Part shown: positions 1 to 4,787 of the stretch, in pieces
How positions within the stretch are numbered: position 1 is the stretch's first letter
Layout of the letters: the number at the start of each line of letters is the position of its first letter
Source: Pseudomonadota bacterium
GTDB lineage: Bacteria > Pseudomonadota > Gammaproteobacteria > Pseudomonadales > Pseudomonadaceae
Length of the DNA: 7,541 bases
Assembly: GCA_023431055.1 (NCBI GenBank)
Contig: JAEYXX010000012.1
Span: 1 to 7,541, forward strand
Reading direction: 5' to 3'
The notes under the pieces: model-generated
Database searches by the model: none
What the model was told of the DNA's origin: nothing
What the model saw: only the letters and a program-made list of their open reading frames with translations
Translations under genes and position numbers: made by a program

Positions 1-21
1 CTTGCGCAGCGTATTGAGCAT
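1..21 (-). CDS. ptsP: PtsP, phosphoenolpyruvate-protein phosphotransferase of the nitrogen PTS (first 7 codons only)
   Basis: The minus strand reads ATG at 21-19 followed by codons for MLNTLRK up to the window edge. This matches the start of pseudomonad PtsP (enzyme I-Ntr), as I recall it, which begins MLNTLRK. PtsP is a cytoplasmic protein with a GAF domain and an enzyme I-type domain. It passes phosphate from phosphoenolpyruvate to the NPr protein. The start lies 18 bases after the rppH stop codon on the same strand, which fits the rppH-ptsP order common in gammaproteobacteria and suggests co-transcription. A weak GGA ribosome-binding site lies about 12 bases upstream. The call rests on seven residues plus gene order, so more leftward sequence would be needed to confirm it. 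Confidence 0.72.
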
Positions 22-39
22 GCTCGATTGGAGTCCGTA

Positions 40-519
40 TCAGTCGCGCACTATCAGGCGCGGGGCGAGTTCCTTGAGCGCACGGCGATACACCTCGCGC
101 TTGAATGTGACCACCTGACCCAGCGGGTACCAGTAACTGACCCAGCGCCAACCATCGAATTCGGGCTTGCCGGTCAGGTCCATGCGTACGCGGTCTTCAG
201 CCCCCGTCAGGCGCAGCAGAAACCACTTCTGCTTCTGCCCGATGCACAGCGGCTGACTGTGCGTGCGCACCAGACGCTGCGGCAAACGATAACGCAACCA
301 GCCGCGGGTGCAGGCGAGGATCTTCACATCCTGCTCTTCGAGCCCGACCTCTTCATTCAGTTCACGGTAAAGCGCCTCTTCCGGCGATTCACGATCATTG
401 ATGCCGCCCTGGGGAAACTGCCACGCATCCTGGTTGATACGCCTGGCCCAGAGCACCTGGCCGAAATCATTGGTCAGGATGATGCCGACATTCGGGCGGA
501 AACCATCAGAATCGATCAC
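40..519 (-). CDS. rppH: RppH, RNA 5'-pyrophosphohydrolase (Nudix)
   Basis: This 159-residue cytoplasmic Nudix hydrolase removes pyrophosphate from the 5' end of primary transcripts, which opens them to RNase E decay. The protein opens [15 protein letters not shown] and carries the complete Nudix box at residues 38-60: G38, E44, then R52-E53-L-x-E56-E57-x-G59, which supply the metal-binding glutamates. The stretch from WQFPQGGI to the box and the later [19 protein letters not shown] are typical of RppH. The start chosen is GTG at 519, because the RppH family begins exactly there and a GAGG ribosome-binding site lies 9 bases upstream. The reading frame stays open for another 40 codons, but that extension is Arg/Cys-rich and unlike the family. 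Length is normal. It is followed by ptsP in an apparent operon and is divergent from the HAD phosphatase gene. Confidence 0.96.
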   Translation of the reverse strand: MIDSDGFRPNVGIILTNDFGQVLWARRINQDAWQFPQGGINDRESPEEALYRELNEEVGLEEQDVKILACTRGWLRYRLPQRLVRTHSQPLCIGQKQKWFLLRLTGAEDRVRMDLTGKPEFDGWRWVSYWYPLGQVVTFKREVYRRALKELAPRLIVRD

Positions 520-550
520 GGCAAGCAACCTCGTACACGCAAGTTCCGGC

Positions 551-580
551 ATTGTTCCACAAAGCCGGCGACAGCAGCAA
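551..580 (-). promoter_or_regulatory. Possible rppH promoter
   Basis: On the minus strand, a TTGCTG box (580-575) and an AACAAT box (556-551) are separated by 18 bases. Matches to the sigma-70 consensus are 3/6 and 4/6. The placement would give a leader of about 25 bases before the GTG start of rppH. It is weak and is supported mainly by position. Confidence 0.3.
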
Positions 581-598
581 CGCGGGTTTAGGCGCTGT

Positions 599-626
599 TT
601 GAAAGCCCCGGCAAAGCGGCTATTCT
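599..626 (+). promoter_or_regulatory. Probable sigma-70 promoter of the HAD phosphatase gene
   Basis: A TTGAAA -35 box (599-604, 5/6 match) is followed after 16 bases by a TATTCT -10 box (621-626, 4/6 match). Transcription would begin near 633, leaving a leader of about 30 bases that contains the AGG ribosome-binding site at 651-653. The site is inside the 143-bp divergent gap between rppH and the HAD gene. Confidence 0.55.
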
Positions 627-662
627 GGCGCGCCTTCACTTTCTACAGACAGGTAACGAACC

Positions 663-1316
663 GTGCGCTTGGCCCTTTTCGATCTCGACAACACCCTGCT
701 GGCTGGCGACAGCGATCACAGCTGGGGCGAATTCGTCTGCCAGCGCGGCCTGGTCGACGCGGCCGAATACCTGGCGCGTAACGATGCCTTCTATGCCGAT
801 TACTGCGCTGGCAAGCTCGACGTGGTGGCCTACCAGAACTTCAGCCAGGCCATTCTGGGCCGCCACGACATGGCGCAACTGGCGCAGTGGCACCGCGAGT
901 TCATGGCCGAGGTGATTGAGCCGATCATCCTGGCCAAGGGCGAGGCACTGCTGGCCGAGCACCGCGCCGCGGGCGACAAGCTGGTGATCATCACCGCCAC
1001 CAACCGCTTCGTCACCGCGCCCATCGCCGCGCGCCTGGGTGTGGAAACCCTGATCGCTACTGAATGCGGCATACAGGATGGTCGCTATACCGGGCAGATC
1101 ACCGGTACGCCGTGCTATCAGGCTGGCAAGGTGACCCGCCTGAACGAATGGCTGGCTGAAACGGGCTACAACCTCAATGGCGCCTACTTCTACAGCGACT
1201 CACGCAATGACCTGCCGCTGCTTGAGGCCGTGGCCAACCCGGTAGCAGTCGACCCGGACGACGTGCTGCGCGCCACCGCCATCGAACGCGGCTGGCCGGT
1301 GATCTCGCTGCGTTGA
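663..1316 (+). CDS. HAD-superfamily phosphatase, subfamily IB (SerB/CicA-like)
   Basis: This 217-residue soluble protein has all four HAD motifs. Motif I is DLDNTL with the nucleophile D7 and the acid/base D9. Motif II is T111 in VIITATN. Motif III is K156 in the AGKVTRL stretch. Motif IV is the D179-SRND block with D183. A helical cap lies between motifs I and II, at about residues 15-90, as in the subfamily IB phosphatases related to phosphoserine phosphatase (TIGR01490-like). The substrate cannot be read from the sequence. Phosphoserine is possible, but this clade is usually distinct from SerB. The start is GTG at 663, with an AGG ribosome-binding site 9 bases upstream. It is divergent from rppH, an arrangement I recall from other pseudomonads, and ends before a REP pair. 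Nothing appears broken. Confidence 0.88.
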   Translation: MRLALFDLDNTLLAGDSDHSWGEFVCQRGLVDAAEYLARNDAFYADYCAGKLDVVAYQNFSQAILGRHDMAQLAQWHREFMAEVIEPIILAKGEALLAEHRAAGDKLVIITATNRFVTAPIAARLGVETLIATECGIQDGRYTGQITGTPCYQAGKVTRLNEWLAETGYNLNGAYFYSDSRNDLPLLEAVANPVAVDPDDVLRATAIERGWPVISLR

Positions 1317-1339
1317 AATGAAGCCCTGAACACACAGTC

Positions 1340-1416
1340 GTAGGAGCGGCTTCAGCCGCGAAGCCTGCTACAGCGACAATCGCGGCTGAAGCGGAGTGCC
1401 GCCCAGCCGCTCCTAC
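1340..1416. repeat. Imperfect REP pair (BIME-like), family GTAG-GA-GCGGCT
   Basis: The left unit (1340-1361) is GTAG, then GA, then a hairpin GCGGCT-TC-AGCCGC, ending GA. The right unit (1380-1416) is its inverted copy, but it is split by 15 extra bases at 1392-1406. The outer end CCGCTCCTAC (1407-1416) and the inner end beginning TCGCGGCTGAAG (1380-1391) are intact. The pair fills most of the convergent gap 1317-1468 between the HAD gene and the membrane-protein gene. GTAG at the foot of a short hairpin is the hallmark of REP elements mobilised by RAYT (TnpA-REP) transposases. No transposase is present here. The hairpins could damp read-through from both sides, but there is no T-tract. The remaining bases, 1417-1468, show nothing recognisable. 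Confidence 0.85.
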
Positions 1417-1468
1417 ACAAGCAGCAAGCCGGCGCGGCCTGCAAATCCGGGAAGCACCTCGATCAGGG

Positions 1469-1909
1469 TCAAGCCGGCTTGGCACCCATCAGCGCCATGA
1501 TGGCGATCAGTAGCAGCAGAATCAGCCCGGCATAGATCAGGCAAAGACGCTTCAGCGCCGCCGGTGCCGGCGCATCGCCCAGTGCACGCCAGGCCGCCAG
1601 ACGGCCAGCCAGCAGCAGGCCGAGCAGCATCATCAGCGCATAGAGAATGCTGCCCAGCAGCAGCCAGGTCTGCCCCAGCGGCCAGCCTGCGGTGTCCACC
1701 AGCCAGTAGCCGGTAACCGGCAAACTCAGCGCCAGCACGGCGAATGCCGGGAAGCTGAATAGCAGAGTCACGCGCAGCTTGCGCGCCAGCACGGCAGCAT
1801 CACCACCGCGCTGCGCCTTGAACAGCATGACGCCGTGGGCGATCAGGCCAAGCAGCAGCAATATGCCTGGAGCGCTGTGGAGAATACGAACCAGCAAATA
1901 GTGTTCCAT
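1469..1909 (-). CDS. Four-helix inner-membrane protein of unknown function (DUF2269-like)
   Basis: This 146-residue, very hydrophobic protein has four likely membrane helices, at about 10-30, 47-70, 81-107 and 120-142. A basic stretch, KAQRGG...RKLR (31-46), follows helix 1. The N-terminus MEHYLLVRILHSAPGILLLL resembles DUF2269/CopD-like small membrane proteins, which often begin with a helix carrying a histidine (here H11; a second, H25, is near the end of the helix). Those histidines could bind a metal or heme, but this is inference. The start at 1909 is backed by an AGGA ribosome-binding site 7 bases upstream. It follows ilvA on the same strand after 82 bases that hold a large REP palindrome, so it may be read partly from ilvA. 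I do not recognise a specific function, and the family name is a guess from overall pattern. Confidence 0.75.
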   Translation of the reverse strand: MEHYLLVRILHSAPGILLLLGLIAHGVMLFKAQRGGDAAVLARKLRVTLLFSFPAFAVLALSLPVTGYWLVDTAGWPLGQTWLLLGSILYALMMLLGLLLAGRLAAWRALGDAPAPAALKRLCLIYAGLILLLLIAIMALMGAKPA

Positions 1910-1926
1910 CGAGACTTCCTTTTTAG

Positions 1927-1978
1927 GTAGGGCGGGTGTAACCCGCCAACGCGCTCTGGCGGGTTACACCCGCCCTAC
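1927..1978. repeat. Perfect 22-bp inverted REP pair (BIME), family GTAG-GGCGGGT
   Basis: The arms 1927-1948 and 1957-1978 are exact reverse complements, separated by 8 bases. Each arm is itself a REP unit: GTAG, then a hairpin GGCGGGT-GTA-ACCCGCC. It lies between the ilvA stop and the membrane-protein start, so the RNA would carry a 22-bp stem in the spacer. Such structures commonly protect the upstream message from 3' exonucleases or reduce downstream expression. There is no U-tract, so it is not a standard terminator. Confidence 0.92.
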
Positions 1979-1991
1979 GAGCTCGAAGGCA

Positions 1992-3506
1992 TCAGCCCAG
2001 AAACAGCTTGTAGGCCGGATTCTCGCTTTCATCCCAGTAGGGATAACCGATGGCGTCCAGCGCCGTCGGCACCAGATGGCGCTCGTCTTCCGGCACCTGC
2101 AGCGCCGCCAGCACGCGGCCATCGGCGGCGCCGTGGTTACGGTAGTGGAACATCGAGATGTTCCAGCGCCCGCCCAGTTTCTGCAGGAAGTTGAACAGCG
2201 CCCCCGGCCGCTCGGGGAATTCGAAGCGCAGCACCATCTCGTCAGCGACGCCGGCGGCATGGCCACCGACCATATGGCGGATATGCAGCTTGGCCAGCTC
2301 GTTGTCGGTCAGATCCAGCACCGGGAAGCCTTGGCTACGCAGGCCCTCGACCAGCGCAGCACGCGGATCATTCTCCGGATGGGTCTGCACGCCAACGAAG
2401 ATATGCGCCTCGCCTTCGCTGTGATAGCGGTAGTTGAACTCGGTGATCTGACGCTTGCCCACCGCCTCGCAGAAGGCCTTGAAGCTGCCCGGCTGCTCGG
2501 GGATGGTCACGGCGATGATCGCTTCGCGCTTCTCGCCCAGCTCGGCGCGCTCGGCAACGTGGCGCAGGCGGTCGAAGTTGACGTTGGCGCCGGAGTCGAT
2601 ACCCACCAGCACTTCGCCGCTGGCGCCCTGGCGCTCGACGTACTTCTTGATCCCGGCCACGGCCAGCGCGCCGGCCGGCTCGGTGATCGAGCGGGTATCG
2701 TCGTAGATGTCCTTGATTGCCGCGCAGATCTCGTCGGTGCTGACGGTGATCACCTCGTCGACGTGATGCTTGCAGATGTCGAAGGTGTGCTGGCCAATCT
2801 GCGCCACCGCCACGCCATCGGCGAACAAGCCGACCGTCGGCAGCACCACGCGCTCACCTGCCGCCATCGCCTGCTGCAGGCAGTTGGAGTCGTCCGGCTC
2901 GACACCGATCACCTTGATTTCCGGGCGCAGGTATTTGACGTAGGCGGCGATGCCGGCGATCAGGCCGCCGCCACCGACCGGCACGAAGATGGCGTCGATA
3001 TGGCCCTGGTGCTGGCGCAGCACTTCCATGGCCACGGTGCCCTGGCCGGCGATCACAAGTGGGTCGTCGTAGGGGTGGATATAGGTGTAGCCCTTCTCTT
3101 CCACCAGCTTCAGCGAATGTGCCAACGCCTCGGGGAAGGCATCGCCGTGCAGCACCACCTTGCCACCGCGCGAACGTACGCCCTGCACCTTCAGCTCCGG
3201 CGTGGTGCGCGGCATGACGATGGTCGCCTTGACCCCCAGATGCTTGGCGGCCAGAGCCAGCCCTTGCGCGTGGTTGCCGGCCGAGGCGGTGACCACCCCG
3301 CGCGCCAGCTCTTCGGCCGACAGCTGTGCCAGCTTGTTGTAGGCGCCACGAATCTTGAACGAGTAAACCGGCTGCAGATCCTCGCGCTTGAGCAGAATCT
3401 GGCTGCCCAGCCGCTCACTGAGCTGACGGGCGGGTTGCAGCGGGGTTTCCACCGCGACGTCATAGACGCGCGAGGTGAGGATCTTCTTCACATACTGTTC
3501 GAGCAT
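1992..3506 (-). CDS. ilvA: IlvA, biosynthetic threonine deaminase (threonine ammonia-lyase)
   Basis: This 504-residue PLP enzyme converts threonine to 2-oxobutanoate and ammonia, the committed step of isoleucine synthesis in the cytoplasm. The catalytic domain spans about residues 1-320. Visible are the PLP lysine K51 in SFKIRGAYNK, the SAGNHAQG loop (75-82), the glycine-rich phosphate loop GGGGL (178-182) and SGANVNF (305-311). Two ACT-like regulatory domains follow, at about 327-415 and 423-504, each opening with a strand then EQPGSF or ERPGAL. These domains mark the long, isoleucine-inhibited biosynthetic form rather than the short catabolic TdcB form. The start at 3506 gives the family N-terminus MLEQYVKKIL. 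The frame is open for 33 more codons upstream, but nothing supports using them. It is divergent from rpiA. Its leader carries a palindrome 12 bases before the start codon. Confidence 0.97.
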   Translation of the reverse strand: MLEQYVKKILTSRVYDVAVETPLQPARQLSERLGSQILLKREDLQPVYSFKIRGAYNKLAQLSAEELARGVVTASAGNHAQGLALAAKHLGVKATIVMPRTTPELKVQGVRSRGGKVVLHGDAFPEALAHSLKLVEEKGYTYIHPYDDPLVIAGQGTVAMEVLRQHQGHIDAIFVPVGGGGLIAGIAAYVKYLRPEIKVIGVEPDDSNCLQQAMAAGERVVLPTVGLFADGVAVAQIGQHTFDICKHHVDEVITVSTDEICAAIKDIYDDTRSITEPAGALAVAGIKKYVERQGASGEVLVGIDSGANVNFDRLRHVAERAELGEKREAIIAVTIPEQPGSFKAFCEAVGKRQITEFNYRYHSEGEAHIFVGVQTHPENDPRAALVEGLRSQGFPVLDLTDNELAKLHIRHMVGGHAAGVADEMVLRFEFPERPGALFNFLQKLGGRWNISMFHYRNHGAADGRVLAALQVPEDERHLVPTALDAIGYPYWDESENPAYKLFLG

Positions 3507-3518
3507 GGCGATTTCGCA

Positions 3519-3543
3519 GGCAGTCGGGCTTTGAGGGACTGCC
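3519..3543 (-). promoter_or_regulatory. Palindrome in the ilvA leader
   Basis: GGCAGTC (3519-3525) and GACTGCC (3537-3543) form a perfect 7-bp inverted repeat with an 11-base loop. It ends 12 bases before the ilvA ATG, where a ribosome-binding site is otherwise poor. A -10-like TAGACT lies just upstream on the minus strand (3550-3545), so the palindrome would overlap or directly follow the transcription start. It could be a protein operator or an RNA hairpin affecting translation. No leader peptide rich in Ile/Val/Leu codons is visible, so classical attenuation is not supported. Confidence 0.45.
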
Positions 3544-3626
3544 GAGTCTACCCCAGCGCCGCGCCGGGCGACCATACGAAACGCACGGCTTTTAGGGGCA
3601 GACACCTCGCGTCAGCAAGCCATTTA

Positions 3627-3656
3627 CGGCTATAGCAAGTCACTTGCGGCTATAAT
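3627..3656 (+). promoter_or_regulatory. Probable rpiA promoter with repeats
   Basis: A perfect TATAAT -10 box sits at 3651-3656, 40 bases before the rpiA ATG. No good -35 box is present at the usual distance (3627-3634 reads CGGCTATA). Instead, CGGCTATA occurs twice exactly 20 bases apart (3627-3634 and 3647-3654). The bases between are mostly a perfect palindrome, GCAAGT-C-ACTTGC (3635-3647). This layout suggests that an activator or repressor binds across the promoter, but no regulator can be named. Confidence 0.55.
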
Positions 3657-3696
3657 TCGCGCCTTGTCCTCCCACCTTCCCAGGCATTCCCCCGCG

Positions 3697-4368
3697 ATGA
3701 ACCAGGATCAGCTGAAACAGGCCGTGGCCCAGGCCGCCGTCGACCACATTCTCCCGCGCCTCGACAGCAAGAGCATCGTTGGCGTCGGTACCGGCTCCAC
3801 CGCCAACTTCTTCATCGACGCACTGGCCAAGCACAAGATGGACTTCGATGGCGCCGTCGCCAGCTCCGAAGCCACGGCTGCACGCCTGAAGGGCCATGGC
3901 ATCCCGGTGTACGACCTCAACAGCACCGCCGAGCTGGAGTTCTACGTTGACGGCGCCGACGAGAGCGACGAACGCTTGCACCTGATCAAGGGCGGCGGCG
4001 CCGCACTGACCCGCGAGAAGATCGTCGCCGCCGTGGCCAAGACCTTCATCTGCATCGCCGACGCCAGCAAGCTGGTACCGGTGCTGGGCGCCTTCCCGCT
4101 GCCGGTGGAAGTCATTCCCATGGCGCGCAGCCATGTGGCGCGCGAGCTGGTGAAACTGGGCGGCGACCCGGTGTACCGCGAAGGCGTGCTGACCGACAAC
4201 GGCAACGTCATCCTCGACGTGCACAACCTGTCGATCACCGACCCGGTGAAGCTGGAGGCGGACATCAACGCCATTGTCGGCGTCGTCACCAACGGCCTGT
4301 TCGCCGCCCGCCCGGCCGACCTGCTATTACTCGGCACCGCCGACGGCGTGAAAACGCTCAAGCGTTAA
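3697..4368 (+). CDS. rpiA: RpiA, ribose-5-phosphate isomerase A
   Basis: This 223-residue cytoplasmic enzyme interconverts ribose 5-phosphate and ribulose 5-phosphate in the non-oxidative pentose phosphate pathway. The phosphate loop GTGSTA is at residues 31-36. The catalytic DGADE is at 85-89 (D85, D88). [11 protein letters not shown] at 98-108 supplies K98 and the general base E107, with the same spacing as K94/E103 in the E. coli enzyme. TDNGN is at 166-170. The length equals the pseudomonad family length. The chosen ATG at 3697 gives [10 protein letters not shown], the family start. An in-frame TTG at 3664 would add 11 residues with no support. The ribosome-binding site is weak (CAGG about 12 bases upstream). 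The gene is divergent from ilvA and convergent with the cadA-linked gene, with a REP pair after its stop. Confidence 0.97.
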   Translation: MNQDQLKQAVAQAAVDHILPRLDSKSIVGVGTGSTANFFIDALAKHKMDFDGAVASSEATAARLKGHGIPVYDLNSTAELEFYVDGADESDERLHLIKGGGAALTREKIVAAVAKTFICIADASKLVPVLGAFPLPVEVIPMARSHVARELVKLGGDPVYREGVLTDNGNVILDVHNLSITDPVKLEADINAIVGVVTNGLFAARPADLLLLGTADGVKTLKR

Positions 4369-4371
4369 ACC

Positions 4372-4430
4372 GTAGCCCGGATGCAATCCGGGGCAGACTC
4401 AGCACAATTCCCGGATTGCATCCGGGCTAC
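4372..4430. repeat. Perfect 21-bp inverted REP pair (BIME), family GTAG-CCCGGAT
   Basis: The arms 4372-4392 and 4410-4430 are exact reverse complements around a 17-base spacer. Each arm is GTAG followed by the hairpin CCCGGAT-GCA-ATCCGGG. It fills the 72-base gap between the convergent rpiA and DUF3703 genes, starting 3 bases after the rpiA stop codon. It probably acts on both transcripts as a 3' stabilising or read-through-limiting stem. There is no T-tract on either strand. Confidence 0.92.
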
Positions 4431-4440
4431 GAAGCGCCGC

Positions 4441-4776
4441 CTACTCGAGCAGGCGGCGCAGTTCCTCGCTGATCGGCATGGGTTGAAAGGCACTGACCCG
4501 CGCCCGCCCGGTATTGCCGACAGGCACCCAGATGCGCGAGAACAGCAGCGCCGCCGGGATGCGCAGCATTTGCCCCAGCACCTCGCGCAGATCGCCCTGT
4601 TGCCAGCCGGCGCGCAACATCAGCCAATGTGAGCGGGCATGCAGCCAGGGGCGCCGCTGGGTAAGGATGTGCGCCCGTTCAAGCCAGGCCAATGCTTCGG
4701 CGCTGCGGCGAGCATGCAGCTCTTGTTGCGCCTGAGCGAAAGCCTCCTCGATGGCGACTTGCAGTTTCATGTTCAT
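4441..4776 (-). CDS. DUF3703 family protein, downstream partner of cadA
   Basis: This 111-residue soluble, cysteine-free protein matches my recollection of DUF3703: an N-terminal helix rich in Ala, Gln and Glu, the block LERAHILTQ (32-40), H46 and HWLMLRAGWQQGD (50-62), then REVLGQMLRI and the C-terminal signature VPVGNTG (84-90) with VSAFQPMPI (94-102). Its function is unknown. The helical first half resembles a single TPR-like pair. I chose the ATG at 4776 because AAGG (4788-4785) lies 8 bases upstream, and that site overlaps the cadA stop codon. An alternative ATG at 4791 overlaps the cadA stop as ATGA and would add 5 residues, but it has no ribosome-binding site. The 11-base gap to cadA implies coupled translation and a role in the metal response. 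That role is inference. Confidence 0.85.
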   Translation of the reverse strand: MNMKLQVAIEEAFAQAQQELHARRSAEALAWLERAHILTQRRPWLHARSHWLMLRAGWQQGDLREVLGQMLRIPAALLFSRIWVPVGNTGRARVSAFQPMPISEELRRLLE

Positions 4777-4787
4777 ATCGCCCGCCT

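Noticed and set aside
28..591. Plus-strand open frame of 187 codons over rppH
   Set aside because: It is antisense to a complete Nudix enzyme with a full catalytic box, so it is a frame shadow.
520..639. N-terminal extension of RppH by 40 residues
   Set aside because: The family starts at the GTG at 519, which has a well-placed GAGG site. The extension is Arg/Cys-rich and overlaps the likely rppH promoter.
1926..1979. Rho-independent terminator at the large palindrome after ilvA
   Set aside because: The stem is strong but no T-tract follows it on the relevant strand. Its GTAG-hairpin design marks it as a REP pair. The same applies to the palindromes at 1340-1416 and 4372-4430.
3507..3605. 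N-terminal extension of IlvA by 33 residues
   Set aside because: The frame is open, but the added residues are unlike the family. The extension also overlaps the likely promoter and palindrome, and the start at 3506 matches the usual pseudomonad N-terminus.
2076..3635. Long plus-strand open frame of 519 codons opposite ilvA
   Set aside because: It is antisense to a textbook IlvA protein. Its translation is low-complexity (His, Arg, Gln, Asp-rich), as expected from the reverse of a GC-rich gene, and resembles no family.
3640..4224. Minus-strand open frame of 194 codons opposite rpiA
   Set aside because: RpiA on the other strand is complete with all catalytic residues, and the antisense product has no recognisable fold.
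1340..4430. CRISPR array made of the intergenic repeats
   Set aside because: The three palindromes differ in sequence, are kilobases apart, and are separated by genes and not by regular spacers.
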